This document shows, in pieces, positions 1-8,451 of a DNA stretch of 47,696 nucleotides. Both the position numbers and the translations under genes were made by a program. The DNA is from Nitrobacter vulgaris (lineage in GTDB: Bacteria; Pseudomonadota; Alphaproteobacteria; Rhizobiales; Xanthobacteraceae): positions 1 to 47,696 of the forward strand of contig NZ_MWPQ01000002.1 in assembly GCF_002028545.1 (NCBI RefSeq). The letters are read 5' to 3'. The notes under the pieces are model-generated. The model had not been told where the DNA came from. It made no database searches and saw only the letters and a list, made by a program, of their open reading frames with translations. Each line of letters starts with the position of its first letter. Positions within the stretch are counted from its first letter, which is position 1.

Positions 1-214
1 TTAGCCAAAAGCAATCGCGACTCATCAAAGGCCTCCTGTCCGAGACCGTGAATCACAAACTCAGCGCCGAAGGAATCACTTTTATGGGTCCCGACCCTAA
101 AAAGGCGGACAGAACGAGCCATTCGGTCGCCCCTTTTGGATCATCCGGTTTTTTGATTTGTTCGAGTCCCGTATCACCAGACTCATCAATGTACACAACG
201 AAAGATACCGGCAT
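1..214 (-). pseudogene. DUF3800-family protein, 5' part, apparently frameshifted and cut by the window edge
   Basis: Reading leftward from the ATG at 212-214, the product starts MPVSFVVYIDESGDTG and continues to ATEWLVLSA. This is the typical N-terminus of DUF3800 proteins (acidic YxDESGD motif, then a W-x-V-L-S segment). That frame ends at a TGA at 53-55. A second minus-strand frame, open from about 122 to the window edge, continues plausibly after a run of five A at 99-103 (T on the coding strand). One base gained or lost in that run would join the two frames. The frame-2 ATG at 120-122 also has an AGGGG sequence about nine bases upstream, so a separate short gene is a weaker alternative. 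DUF3800 genes are common on islands and plasmids; their biochemical role is unsettled (RNase H-like fold is predicted). The DUF3800 start looks sound; the frameshift is inferred. Confidence 0.5.
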
Positions 215-346
215 GCAGGCTAGACACCTTCAAGGAAGCCGCGCGCTCCTGCAAAAAAATCGAAGACCGCGCTATTATTGACGGCCGCGCTACGACTACA
301 GTTAGAGCAACCGTTGGGATGTGCGTTAACGATTAATACCGAGCAG

Positions 347-607
347 CTATCGCCGCAACGATTGCAGGGCGTAAGCGATTTGATTCACCGCATTTTCAAT
401 GTGACTAATCTTCTGGCCCAAATCAGCAATCGCCTTCTCTTGCTTCTTCAGAAGAGAACCGTTGTCGAAATATTCAGTAACGCCAATTGGCGTCTGGCAA
501 CTCGTGCATTGGATTGCGTACATCCTGTATGCGGCACCGTTCACGTTCACTTCCTGCAATTTGAACGCAGCGCCTTCACACTTTCCGCATTTGGTAGAAC
601 CGAACAT
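347..607 (-). CDS. Small zinc-ribbon protein with C-terminal coiled coil
   Basis: An 86-residue protein. It starts MFGSTKCGKCEG and has two CxxC pairs, CGKC at residues 7-10 and CTSC at about 34-37, which form a probable zinc ribbon. It ends in a heptad-rich helix (about residues 52-83) that looks like a coiled coil. A purine-rich AAGGAAAG lies just ahead of the ATG. Very similar short proteins occur on plasmids and genomic islands of Rhizobiales without an assigned function. A role as an adaptor or nucleic-acid-binding protein is only a guess. It is on the same strand as the DUF3800 remnant downstream. The local base composition is AT-richer than the core genes that begin at 856, so it belongs to the accessory scrap at the left edge. 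Confidence 0.7.
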   Translation of the reverse strand: MFGSTKCGKCEGAAFKLQEVNVNGAAYRMYAIQCTSCQTPIGVTEYFDNGSLLKKQEKAIADLGQKISHIENAVNQIAYALQSLRR

Positions 608-855
608 TGAACTTTCCTTGGTCGTGATTGGAAGAATTACAACCTAAGCGAGTCGCAAGCGGACTCGGGAGTCCAAATGGAGGATGGGTGTGGAAAGCAC
701 ACAGTCCCCATGAAGGCATCAGAACAGAGTGCGAAAACACGCTCTCCCGCCGATGGTTAATCGCGTCTTAACCTCGCCGTACCTATGGTACTCAACTGTC
801 TTTCGTCCGGCTATTGGGTGCGGCCGAACGTCTTGAAAGTGTTGACGCTTAACCG
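608..855. other. Non-coding stretch between accessory scrap and core genes
   Basis: 248 bases with no credible gene. It holds a perfect 14-base palindrome at 661-674 (GGACTC GG GAGTCC) and the CtrA-type site at 757-771. The change from accessory to core DNA must lie somewhere here, but I see no tRNA remnant or clear attachment repeat. Confidence 0.4.
757..771. promoter_or_regulatory. Predicted CtrA binding site (TTAA-N7-TTAA)
   Basis: TTAA TCGCGTC TTAA, followed by C, matches the full two-half-site CtrA motif of alphaproteobacteria exactly. It lies 85 bases before the aminotransferase start. A further TTAACC half-site is at 849-854, next to the start codon. CtrA couples transcription to the cell cycle in this class, and the downstream pair includes ftsK. 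The motif is seen; binding is inferred. Confidence 0.5.
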
Positions 856-2106
856 ATGGCAACCACCGCTTCATCGTGCGCGGCGCCAGACGCCGTCAGT
901 CCGGCCGAGTCCGCCGCCAGCAGAGCTGCGTCCACGACGCCGGCCGAGCGGTCCCCGTTCGCGCGGACGGCGGAGCTGCTTGCGCCCTACGAGCCGGGAC
1001 AACCTCTGATCACGTTGTCGCTGGGCGAGCCGCAGCACCCGCCGCCCGACTTCGTCGCTCCGATATTGTCTCAATATATCAACGAGTTCCGACGTTATCC
1101 GATGGCGCGGGGGATCGAGCCGTTCCGCCGCACGGCCGCGAACTGGCTGTCGAGGCGCTTCGCCCTGCCCCGTGCCGTCGATCCCGAGACCGAGATTCTG
1201 GTGCTGAACGGCAGCCGTGAGGGGCTGTTTTTCGCCGCGATCGCCGCCGCCCGCTACGTCGCGCCCCGCATGGGCACGCCGGCCATCCTGATGCCGAACC
1301 CGTTTTACCCGGCCTATGGCGCGGGCGCACGCGCTGCCCATTGCGAAACCATCTTCCTGCCGACCACGCGCGCCAACGGTTTCCTGCCCGACCTCGATTC
1401 CATCGATGAGAGCACGCTGGCGCGGACGGTCGCGATCTATCTCGCCTCCCCCGCCAACCCGCAAGGAACGACGGCTTCGCGCGATTACCTCTCGCGCCTG
1501 ATCGCGCTGGCGCGCCGTCACGGCTTCCTCGTGTTCTCGGACGAATGCTACTCGGAAATCTACACGCGGGACGCGCCCGGCAGCGCGCTGGAATGCGCGG
1601 GGCCGGATTTCGCCAACGTCGTCGCGTTCCAGTCGCTGTCGAAACGCTCGAACCTGCCGGGGCTACGGGTCGGCTTCGCGGCCGGCGATGGCAAATTCCT
1701 TTCCGCGTTTCATGAATTGCGCAACGTCGCGTCGCCTCAGGTGCCGGTGCCGCTGCAGCATGTCGCGGTGGCGGCCTATGGCGACGAAGCGCATGTCGAG
1801 GAGAACCGCCGGCTCTACCGGCTCAAATTCGACCTCGCCGACCAGATCCTCGGCCATCGCTTCGGCTACAGCCGCCCGGCCGGCGGCTTCTGCATCTGGC
1901 TGGATGTCTCCGCTTATGGCGGCGACGAGGCCGTGGCCGTCAGGCTCTACAAGGAAGCCGGCATTCGCGTCGTGCCCGGAAGCTATCTGGCGCGTCCGCA
2001 AGCCGACGGCTTAAATCCCGGCGCGGGCTATATCCGTCTGGCGCTCGTAGCGGACACTGAAACAACGGCCGAGGCATTGCATCGGCTGGTGAAAACTCTC
2101 GACTAA
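856..2106 (+). CDS. PLP-dependent aminotransferase, class I/II (DapC-like)
   Basis: A 416-residue fold-type I aminotransferase. Visible signatures are NGSREGLFF near residue 118, the SPANPQG loop at 198-204 (its Asn contacts the PLP ring), SDECYSE with the pyridine-N aspartate at 229, and the Schiff-base lysine K263 in SLSKRSN followed by GLRVG. Proteins of this type preceding ftsK in Rhizobiales are usually annotated as N-succinyldiaminopimelate aminotransferase (lysine and meso-DAP biosynthesis), but the exact substrate cannot be read from sequence. The first 35 residues are a low-complexity Ala/Ser leader, so translation may begin slightly further in. It is followed 12 bases later by ftsK on the same strand and probably cotranscribed with it, behind the CtrA-type site at 757. 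Confidence 0.85.
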   Translation: MATTASSCAAPDAVSPAESAASRAASTTPAERSPFARTAELLAPYEPGQPLITLSLGEPQHPPPDFVAPILSQYINEFRRYPMARGIEPFRRTAANWLSRRFALPRAVDPETEILVLNGSREGLFFAAIAAARYVAPRMGTPAILMPNPFYPAYGAGARAAHCETIFLPTTRANGFLPDLDSIDESTLARTVAIYLASPANPQGTTASRDYLSRLIALARRHGFLVFSDECYSEIYTRDAPGSALECAGPDFANVVAFQSLSKRSNLPGLRVGFAAGDGKFLSAFHELRNVASPQVPVPLQHVAVAAYGDEAHVEENRRLYRLKFDLADQILGHRFGYSRPAGGFCIWLDVSAYGGDEAVAVRLYKEAGIRVVPGSYLARPQADGLNPGAGYIRLALVADTETTAEALHRLVKTLD

Positions 2107-2118
2107 TCGCGGGATCCC

Positions 2119-4608
2119 ATGAGCATGGCAGCGATCGAACGCCTTTTTCCCATCGTCGATCATATACCGCCGTCGATCCGCGAGCCGCTCGGCCGGCGCT
2201 TGCGCGAACTCACCGGGCTCGGCATGATCGCCTTGTCCGGCGCTGCTGCGGCCGCGCTGATGACGTGGTCGGTACAGGACCCGAGCCTCAGCCACGCCAC
2301 CTCGCGCGCGATCCACAACGTCCTCGGCTATCCCGGCGCGATCGGCGCAGATCTTCTGATGCAGATTCTCGGTCTCGGCGCGATCATGCTGATCCTGCCG
2401 GTGGCGATCTGGGGATGGCGGATGCTGACTCATCGCCCGTTCGATCGCGAGGCCACGCGTCTCGGCTGCTGGATTCTTTGCACCATAACCGCCGCCGGCT
2501 TCGCCAGTTGCTGGCCTCACAACGGCGCATGGCCGCTGCCCACCGGTCTCGGTGGCGTGGTCGGCGACGCGCTGGTGCGGGCGCCCGCGATTCTGTTCGG
2601 CCCGGCGAGCGTGGTGCAGAGCATCGTGCTCGGCGCGATCTTCCTGCCGGTCATGGCCGCGACATTCCTTTGGGCCAGCGGAATCAGATCGCAGCCCGCC
2701 GACGAGTCGCGCGAAATCGAGGACGACCTGCCGTTTGATGAGAGCGGCGACCACGCCTCGGTCTCGCTGGGCTGGGCGGTTCACGCGATGATGAGCGCGA
2801 AGGCGCGATTCAAGCGCCTCAGGCTCGGGGCACTGCTCGCGCTGGCCTATAAGTCGCTGGTGTCGAGCGCGCCGCAGAAGTCGGGGGCGCTGGCGTTCGA
2901 GCGTCAGGAACCGAACCTCGGCGGCGGACATATCGCTCCCTCCCTGGCGCCGACCCGGAGCGACCTTGACGATGACCTTGATGACGATGACGAGGACGAA
3001 GCGGACGACGAGGAGGAGAGCGATGATGCGCCGGTTGTCAGCGCGCCGCGCCGGAAGGCCGCTCCCCGTCAGCCAGCGAAGAAACCCGGCAAGTTCGAAT
3101 TGCCTTCGGTCAACGTTCTGAGCGCGCCGCGCGCCTCCGACCGCCAGCCGCTCAGCAAGTCCGAACTGGAAACCAATTCGCGGGCGCTGGAAGGCGTGCT
3201 TGGCGACTTTGGCGTGCGCGGCGAAATCGTGAAAGCCAATCCCGGACCGGTGGTGACGCTGTATGAACTCGAGCCCGCGCCCGGCATCAAGTCGTCACGC
3301 GTCATCGGCCTTGCCGACGATATCGCGCGTTCCATGAGCGCGCTGTCGGCGCGCGTCGCGGTGGTCGCCGGCCGCAACGCCATCGGCATCGAACTGCCGA
3401 ACGCGCACCGCGAAAAAGTTTACTTGCGCGAATTGCTCACCGCGAGGGAGGCGACCGACTCGGTCGCCAAGCTGCCGCTCTGCCTCGGCAAGACGATCGG
3501 CGGCGACCCGGTCATCATCGATCTCGCGCGCACCCCGCATATGCTGATCGCCGGCACCACCGGCTCCGGCAAATCGGTCGCAATCAACACCATGATTCTC
3601 AGCCTGCTGTACCGGCTGCGGCCCGATCAGTGCCGTCTCATCATGGTCGATCCAAAGATGCTCGAACTCTCGGTCTATGACGGCATCCCGCATCTGCTGA
3701 CACCGGTGGTGACCGATCCGAAGAAGGCGGTCGTCGCGCTGAAATGGGCCGTGCGCGAGATGGAAGAGCGCTACAAGAAGATGGCCAAACTCGGCGTGCG
3801 CAATATCGACGGCTACAATACCCGCCTCCTCGAGGCGAAGGCCAAGGGCGAGGATCTGACGCGCACGGTGCATACCGGCTTCGACAAGGAAACCGGCAAG
3901 GCGATCTACGAGCAAGAGAAGCTCGAGTTCGAGCCGCTGCCCTTCATCGTCATTATCGTGGATGAAATGGCCGACCTGATGATGGTCGCGGGCAAGGATA
4001 TCGAAGGCGCGGTCCAGCGTCTTGCGCAGATGGCGCGCGCCGCCGGCCTCCACGTCATCCTCGCAACGCAGCGTCCGTCGGTCGATGTCATTACCGGCAC
4101 CATCAAGGCCAACTTCCCGACCCGCATCGCCTTCCAGGTGACGTCCAAGATCGACAGCCGCACCATTCTCGGCGAGATGGGCGCCGAGCAACTACTCGGC
4201 CAGGGCGACATGCTCTACATGGCCGGCGGCGGCCGCATCTCGCGCGTGCACGGGCCGTTCGCATCCGACGAAGAAGTCGAGAAGGTGGTTCGCCATCTCA
4301 AAACGCAAGGTGCTCCCGAATATCTCGAGGCGGTCACGGCCGAAGAGCCCGCTGAGGGCGAGGACGGCGCGGTGTTCGACGGCACGAGCATGGGCAGCGA
4401 CGGCGGCGGCGATCTGTTCGCGCAGGCTGTTGCGATCGTGAAGCGCGACCGTAAGGCTTCGACCAGCTATATCCAGCGCCGTCTTCAGATCGGGTACAAC
4501 CGCGCCGCTTCGCTGATGGAGCGCATGGAACTCGAAGGCATCGTCGGGCAGGCCAATCACGCAGGAAAGCGCGAAATCCTGATCGAGGAAGAAGAAGGCC
4601 ACTTCTGA
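2119..4608 (+). CDS. ftsK: DNA translocase FtsK
   Basis: An 829-residue FtsK/SpoIIIE translocase that pumps the terminus region through the division septum and activates XerCD at dif. The N-terminal 200 residues carry several hydrophobic membrane segments. A linker includes a striking acidic run (about residues 280-300, nearly all Asp/Glu). The motor follows, with Walker A GTTGSGKS near residue 479 and Walker [10 protein letters not shown] near 612. The last 65 residues form the winged-helix gamma domain that reads KOPS sequences ([19 protein letters not shown]). The linker is short compared with E. coli FtsK, as is usual in alphaproteobacteria. It starts 12 bases after the aminotransferase. 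Confidence 0.97.
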   Translation: MSMAAIERLFPIVDHIPPSIREPLGRRLRELTGLGMIALSGAAAAALMTWSVQDPSLSHATSRAIHNVLGYPGAIGADLLMQILGLGAIMLILPVAIWGWRMLTHRPFDREATRLGCWILCTITAAGFASCWPHNGAWPLPTGLGGVVGDALVRAPAILFGPASVVQSIVLGAIFLPVMAATFLWASGIRSQPADESREIEDDLPFDESGDHASVSLGWAVHAMMSAKARFKRLRLGALLALAYKSLVSSAPQKSGALAFERQEPNLGGGHIAPSLAPTRSDLDDDLDDDDEDEADDEEESDDAPVVSAPRRKAAPRQPAKKPGKFELPSVNVLSAPRASDRQPLSKSELETNSRALEGVLGDFGVRGEIVKANPGPVVTLYELEPAPGIKSSRVIGLADDIARSMSALSARVAVVAGRNAIGIELPNAHREKVYLRELLTAREATDSVAKLPLCLGKTIGGDPVIIDLARTPHMLIAGTTGSGKSVAINTMILSLLYRLRPDQCRLIMVDPKMLELSVYDGIPHLLTPVVTDPKKAVVALKWAVREMEERYKKMAKLGVRNIDGYNTRLLEAKAKGEDLTRTVHTGFDKETGKAIYEQEKLEFEPLPFIVIIVDEMADLMMVAGKDIEGAVQRLAQMARAAGLHVILATQRPSVDVITGTIKANFPTRIAFQVTSKIDSRTILGEMGAEQLLGQGDMLYMAGGGRISRVHGPFASDEEVEKVVRHLKTQGAPEYLEAVTAEEPAEGEDGAVFDGTSMGSDGGGDLFAQAVAIVKRDRKASTSYIQRRLQIGYNRAASLMERMELEGIVGQANHAGKREILIEEEEGHF

Positions 4609-4670
4609 TCCATGACGGTATGACGATGATCGAGTTTCCGGAGCCGCGAAATCGCCACAGCACCAAACTA

Positions 4671-4718
4671 GATCACGATGATTCTGGATCGAATCGATCC
4701 AAAATCATCAACGTGATC
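4671..4718. repeat. Long inverted repeat (first half of a composite dispersed repeat)
   Basis: The arms GATCACGATGATTCTGGATCG (4671-4691) and CGATCCAAAATCATCAACGTGATC (4695-4718) pair over about 21 positions with small bulges, around a 3-base loop. It is directly followed by a second palindrome at 4732-4784. I recall this paired arrangement as a multi-copy intergenic element in Bradyrhizobiaceae genomes; only one copy is in this window. Confidence 0.75.
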
Positions 4719-4731
4719 GATTCCGATTATG

Positions 4732-4784
4732 AGAAGCGGAATGCGGGCGGAAAACCGCACGACACTTTTCCTCATTCCGCTTCT
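4732..4784. repeat. Inverted repeat with nested hairpin (second half of composite repeat)
   Basis: The perfect 11-base arms AGAAGCGGAAT (4732-4742) and ATTCCGCTTCT (4774-4784) enclose a smaller hairpin, GCGG AAAA CCGC (4747-4758). The nested palindromes would fold into a branched stem in RNA. There is no T-run, so it is not a standard terminator. Confidence 0.75.
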
Positions 4785-4830
4785 AGGGGCCCGGTTCAAA
4801 CTTGCATATCGTTGCAGCCACCTTCCGCTT

Positions 4831-4880
4831 GAGCATGATTTTTGAAAACTGGAAGCAGATTTTCAGACGAGATCACGCTC
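4831..4880. repeat. Dispersed repeat, GAGCATGATC family, degenerate copy
   Basis: Arms GAGCATGAT and ATCACGCTC bracket an A/T-rich core related to the better copy at 39260-39309 (GAGCATGATC, CCGAAAGCCGG, CCACTTTTCGG, GATCATGCTC). Confidence 0.55.
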
Positions 4881-5031
4881 GATCAGAGAGATGCGATGGT
4901 ATCGGGTTCAGCGCAGTTGAGGCGAACTCCCGCGCGGCGGCCATCCCTCGGATCCGGTCGGGGAAAAAAGCGATATCCGCAACGCCGCGAAGCACTGTAG
5001 AAGGAACGCCTCCGGCGGACAGGACGAAACA

Positions 5032-5871
5032 TTGAGTAGAGACGTGACACATTCATCCGCGGCCAGTCGTCCGATCCGCGCGCGCCTCGGCGTGGTCCGG
5101 CTCGCGGCGGCGCTGACCATGGGTCTTCTTGTTCTTGTTACGCCTGCCCTCGCCGAGGCCGTTCCGCTCCCGCAACCGGCCCCTAAGGCCCGCAACGGAG
5201 CACCCGCGGCGATGGTGGTGCAGACGGCCCAGCCGGAGGTGACCGGAACCACGCGACCGCCGGACCCGATCATTCCCGATCCGCGCCGCAACGTACCGGC
5301 CAATATTTTTGCAACTTTCAGCGCGGATCAGAAAGCGGCGGCGGCACGAGTCAGTGCCTATCTATCGTCGCTGCGGACGCTTGCCGGAAATTTCGTACAG
5401 GTCGGCCCTGATGGCAGCCGATCAACCGGCGAATTTTACATCCAGAAGCCGGGCAAAGTACGGTTCGAATACGACCCTCCGTCACCGATCGCGATGATTT
5501 CCGACGGCTCGTCGCTCGTTGTTCGTGACACCAAGCTCGCGACCCAGGATGTGTACCCGCTGGCGCAAACGCCGCTGCGCTATCTGTTGTCGGACCGCAT
5601 CGACCTGATGAGGGATACCAACGTCGTCGCCGTGACGTCGGACGATCTCTACATCAGCGTCACCATCGAAGAGAAGCAGGCGCTGGTCGGCACCTCCCGC
5701 CTCATGCTGATGGTCGGCGTCAAGGACGGCAAGCTCAAGCAGTGGACCATAACCGATCCGCAGGGCTACGACACCACGGTGGCGATCTACAATCTCAATG
5801 CCACGGCGAAGCTCGATCCCGCTCTGTTCAAGATCGATTATACCAATTATCCGACCTCGACGAATAACTGA
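5032..5871 (+). CDS. lolA: Outer-membrane lipoprotein carrier protein LolA
   Basis: A 279-residue periplasmic chaperone that accepts lipoproteins released by LolCDE and hands them to the outer membrane. Residues about 17-42 form a signal peptide: basic start, hydrophobic ALTMGLLVLVT, cleavage around ALA-EA. A Pro/Ala-rich spacer follows, then the LolA domain from about residue 95, with the family-typical NFVQVGPDG and GEFYIQKPGKVRFEY segment and a D-x-G-Y-D-T strand near the end. The listed start is TTG at 5032; a GTG at 5044 is an alternative. It follows ftsK after 423 bases of repeat DNA, an order common in Rhizobiales. A perfect hairpin lies 32 bases after the stop. Confidence 0.88.
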   Translation: MSRDVTHSSAASRPIRARLGVVRLAAALTMGLLVLVTPALAEAVPLPQPAPKARNGAPAAMVVQTAQPEVTGTTRPPDPIIPDPRRNVPANIFATFSADQKAAAARVSAYLSSLRTLAGNFVQVGPDGSRSTGEFYIQKPGKVRFEYDPPSPIAMISDGSSLVVRDTKLATQDVYPLAQTPLRYLLSDRIDLMRDTNVVAVTSDDLYISVTIEEKQALVGTSRLMLMVGVKDGKLKQWTITDPQGYDTTVAIYNLNATAKLDPALFKIDYTNYPTSTNN

Positions 5872-5903
5872 GGCGCTACAACGCGCAGATCGATTATTGA
5901 TGG

Positions 5904-5926
5904 ATACGCGGGTCAGGCCCGCGTAT
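5904..5926. repeat. Perfect 9-bp hairpin after lolA, dispersed-repeat type
   Basis: ATACGCGGG TCAGG CCCGCGTAT, followed by GACG. A perfect 9-base stem with a 5-base loop lies between lolA and xthA. It may end lolA transcription, but it lacks a T-run. I recall similar GGATGCGCGGGTCA hairpins recurring in Bradyrhizobiaceae intergenic DNA. Confidence 0.6.
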
Positions 5927-5964
5927 GACGGCACATAGACCTGTCGACGTCTTCACCGGAATTC

Positions 5965-6780
5965 ATGCATCTCACCTTCACCACCTGGAATATCAATTCG
6001 GTGCGGCTGCGCATCGATCTGGTCGCCAAGTTTCTGAAAGCGCAACGGCCGGACGTGTTGTGCCTGCAGGAGACCAAATGCCCCGATGACGCCTTTCCGC
6101 TGAAACGCTTCCGCCGACTCGGCTATGAGCACGTCGCGCTCAACGGGCAGAAGGGATATCACGGGGTGGCGGTGGTCTCGAAGCTGCCATTTGACGCCAG
6201 CAACATCCGCACGTTCTGCGACAAGATCGACTCCCGCCACGTCAGTGTGATCTTCGGCGGAAGAGCGGGTCTCGCCGCGCCGCTGGTGCTCCATAACTTC
6301 TATGTGCCCGCGGGTGGCGACATTCCCGATCCCGTGCTCAATCCGAAGTTTGCCCACAAGCTGCAATTTCTCGACGAGATGAAAGCCTGTGCGCCGCTGC
6401 ATCCGGGCAACGGCGACCGGCATGTGCTGGTCGGCGATCTCAATGTCGCGCCACATGAGAACGACGTCTGGTCGCACAGGCAACTCCTGAAAATCGTCTC
6501 GCATACGCCCATCGAATGCGAGAAGCTGCTCGGCGTGCAGAATCACGGCAACTGGATCGACATCGCTCGCGCGCGGATTCCGATGTCGGAGAAAGTCTAT
6601 ACGTGGTGGAGCTATCGCGCCGCTGACTGGGTTGCCGCCAACCGCGGCCGCAGACTTGACCATATCTGGGTCTCCGAAGCGCTGCGCGGCGGAATCCGGG
6701 ACTTCCGCATCACCCGCGACGCCCGAGGCTGGCAGCGTCCATCCGATCATGTGCCGGTGACGGCGGTGATCGAGGTGTGA
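5965..6780 (+). CDS. xthA: Exodeoxyribonuclease III (AP endonuclease)
   Basis: A 271-residue member of the exonuclease-endonuclease-phosphatase superfamily, which cleaves DNA 5' of abasic sites and removes 3' blocking groups in base excision repair. It starts MHLTFTTWNINSVR; the N-terminal asparagine is a metal/substrate ligand. It carries CLQETKC with the metal-binding Glu at about residue 34, VGDLNVAP with the Asp/Asn pair near 155-160, RLDHIWVS, and the catalytic C-terminal SDHVPV near 260. Length and motifs are normal for XthA. It stands alone between lolA and a minus-strand gene. Confidence 0.95.
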   Translation: MHLTFTTWNINSVRLRIDLVAKFLKAQRPDVLCLQETKCPDDAFPLKRFRRLGYEHVALNGQKGYHGVAVVSKLPFDASNIRTFCDKIDSRHVSVIFGGRAGLAAPLVLHNFYVPAGGDIPDPVLNPKFAHKLQFLDEMKACAPLHPGNGDRHVLVGDLNVAPHENDVWSHRQLLKIVSHTPIECEKLLGVQNHGNWIDIARARIPMSEKVYTWWSYRAADWVAANRGRRLDHIWVSEALRGGIRDFRITRDARGWQRPSDHVPVTAVIEV

Positions 6781-6796
6781 GTGCCGACGCCACGGC

Positions 6797-6835
6797 GGAT
6801 CTTATCCGAAAGCCGGTTTCCACTTTGCGATGGCA
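6797..6835. repeat. Dispersed repeat fragment (TCCGAAAGCCGGTTTCCACTT core)
   Basis: This shares the core TCCGAAAGCCGGTTTCCACT with the complete copy at 39260-39309. The flanking GATCATGCTC arms are decayed here. Confidence 0.6.
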
Positions 6836-6870
6836 CAGCCCGTCGGGTCGGGATCAAAGACTTTGTGTTT

Positions 6871-6929
6871 TTGATTTGACGCGTTTTCTTCACGCGAACC
6901 GGTATCCACTTCGCTCGAAAACGCTTTAA
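6871..6929. repeat. Dispersed repeat, GCGTTTTC...GAAAACGC family, copy 1
   Basis: The arms GCGTTTTC (6881-6888) and GAAAACGC (6917-6924) flank CACGCGAACCGGTATCCACT. Five further copies lie at 7442, 23716, 28376, 33012 and 42858. Its right edge reaches into the stop codon of the neighbouring minus-strand gene (TAA at 6926-6928). Confidence 0.75.
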
Positions 6930-7375
6930 CTACTCAGTTTCGCCGATGCCATCAGGATGTCGCTGGTCGTTTGCCGGGTGCGGTTGGCGAGTTCGTCGCG
7001 AAGGCGGTGGGCGGCGGCGGGATAGCTGTCAAGCACGCGCAGAAACAGGGTGCGTGAAACGCGGATCACCATCGAATATTCCCGCGCAATCGCGGTGGCC
7101 TGCCGCGATATCGGGACGATCAAAGCGAGTTCCCCGATCAGCGTGCCGCACTCGGCGACGACTTCCCGATCGTGGCCGTCCGGGACGTGGATACGAAAGC
7201 TGCCCTCCTGAACGACGTACCCCCCATCCGCCTCGTCACCCGCGCGAAACAGGATCGAGCCGCTGGCGAACTGCTGCTGTTCTGCGCCGATGGCAAGCAC
7301 GCGCAAAGCCTCGGCGCCCAGCAAGCGCAGGGTCGGGACGCGCTCAAGCAGGACAACGTCATCGTCGATCGACAT
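6926..7375 (-). CDS. Cyclic nucleotide-binding domain protein
   Basis: A 149-residue protein made almost entirely of one cNMP-binding beta-barrel of the CRP/CAP type. It shows GSILFRAGDEADGGYVVQEG (about residues 39-58), the phosphate-binding-cassette region GTLIGELALI with an Arg-Gln pair further on, and a C-terminal helix. There is no DNA-binding helix-turn-helix, so it is not itself a classical transcription factor. It could sense a nucleotide or act through a partner. It lies on the minus strand next to an OmpR-type response regulator, with a 154-base repeat-bearing gap between them. Its stop codon overlaps a dispersed repeat, so the C-terminus may have been set by that insertion. Confidence 0.8.
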   Translation of the reverse strand: MSIDDDVVLLERVPTLRLLGAEALRVLAIGAEQQQFASGSILFRAGDEADGGYVVQEGSFRIHVPDGHDREVVAECGTLIGELALIVPISRQATAIAREYSMVIRVSRTLFLRVLDSYPAAAHRLRDELANRTRQTTSDILMASAKLSS

Positions 7376-7441
7376 GCAAAACCGGTCGGCTCCGGATCAC
7401 CCAAAGGCTGTTTTGACGGGAGCTGATACGAGTCGTCAACC

Positions 7442-7533
7442 TATAGCGTTTTTGGACGAAGTGGATACCGGCTCGCGGAAAGAAACGCCTCGAAACTACC
7501 ATAGAGTCTCGCTTCTGACTCCATCCGAATCAG
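7442..7533. repeat. Dispersed repeat, GCGTTTTC family, copy 2 (inverted, decayed)
   Basis: TATAGCGTTTTTGGACGAAG, then GTGGATACCGGCTCGCGGAAAGAAACGC, is the reverse orientation of copy 1. It is followed by AGTCTCGCTTCTGACTCCAT, a tail shared with copies 3 and 4. Confidence 0.65.
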
Positions 7534-8216
7534 GGCACCAGCTTGTAGCCACCCGCTTCGGTCACCAGAATCTCCGGATTGGCAGCGTCATTCTCGATCT
7601 TCTGGCGCAACCGGTAAATGTGAGTTTCCAGGGTATGCGTGGTGACTCCGGAGTTGTATCCCCAGACCTCCTGCAACAGGGTCTCGCGTGACACCGGAAT
7701 CTGCCCGGCCCGGTAGAGGAAGCGCAAAATCGCCGTTTCCTTCTCGGTCAGCCGCACCTTCTTGGCATTGGCGGTCGTCAGCATTTTGGCGCCGGGCCGG
7801 AAACTATAGGGTCCGACCGAAAATACCGCGTCCTCGCTGGCCTCATGCTGACGCAACTGCGCGCGGATGCGTGCCAGCAGCACCGCAAAGCGGAACGGTT
7901 TGGCGATATAGTCATTGGCGCCGGACTCAAGGCCCAGAATCGTATCCGAATCGGTGTCGTGACCGGTCAGCATGATGATCGGCGCCTTGAAGCCGCCCTT
8001 GCGCAAACTGCGCACCACTTCGCGACCATCCGTGTCGGGCAGGCCGACGTCCATCAGCACGAGATCGGGCGAATGGGCTTTGGCCGCGCTGGCGCCCTTT
8101 GCGCCGGTATCAACGGCGGACGCCTCGAATTCCTCATGCAGCGACAGTTGCTCGACCAGCGTATCGCGCAGATCGTTATCGTCGTCCACGATCAGGATTT
8201 TGCGGGCGTTGGCCAT
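7530..8216 (-). CDS. OmpR/PhoB-type response regulator
   Basis: A 228-residue two-component response regulator. The receiver domain has the acidic pair near residues 11-13, the phosphoacceptor D56 in LVLMDVGLPD, the Thr of MLTGHD, and K106 in IAKPF. The C-terminal winged helix (about 128-228) shows LTEKETAILRFL and TLETHIYRLRQKI, typical of the transactivation loop and recognition helix. The start ATG has a perfect AGGAGG six bases upstream. No histidine kinase lies beside it, so it is an orphan here; the hybrid kinase at 40349 is remote. The L,D-transpeptidase is divergently placed at 8452, so an envelope-related role is possible but unproven. Confidence 0.93.
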   Translation of the reverse strand: MANARKILIVDDDNDLRDTLVEQLSLHEEFEASAVDTGAKGASAAKAHSPDLVLMDVGLPDTDGREVVRSLRKGGFKAPIIMLTGHDTDSDTILGLESGANDYIAKPFRFAVLLARIRAQLRQHEASEDAVFSVGPYSFRPGAKMLTTANAKKVRLTEKETAILRFLYRAGQIPVSRETLLQEVWGYNSGVTTHTLETHIYRLRQKIENDAANPEILVTEAGGYKLVP

Positions 8217-8451
8217 TTATGCAATCCTCCTGGCGGCTGAAACACCCGGCGGGCGCGCCAGCTACCTTCATCAGGTATTTAAGTCCCGATTCGTCGGGCG
8301 CATGAATTTGCAGCGATTCATCGTCCAAACAGAGTACTCCAGAACTGGGGAGAATTTGGATGAATGTTCCCTGTCATGACATACAGGATCGACGTCTCGG
8401 CTGAGAGAATGCGCGGGGCTTCCTCATTCCACACAAAGCTAAGACTTTTCA

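Larger units (their letters stand above)
4609..5031. other. 423-base gap ftsK-lolA filled with repeat palindromes
   Basis: No gene is visible. The gap is largely made of palindromic elements: a long inverted repeat at 4671-4718, a second at 4732-4784, and a degenerate member of the GAGCATGATC repeat family at 4831-4880. The lolA promoter must lie in the last 150 bases, but no clear -35/-10 pair stands out. Confidence 0.6.

Noticed and set aside
608-855. tRNA gene or remnant as an attachment site for the left accessory segment
   Set aside because: No TTCRA loop or acceptor stem could be assembled; only a short palindrome at 661-674.
2011-4191. Long minus-strand frames (306 and 298 codons) opposite ftsK
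   Set aside because: Arg/Ala/His-rich antisense shadows of ftsK codon bias. No ribosome binding site or recognisable domain.
4671-4784. Palindromes after ftsK as an intrinsic terminator
   Set aside because: No T-run follows either stem, and the structure is far more elaborate than a terminator. Classed as repeat.
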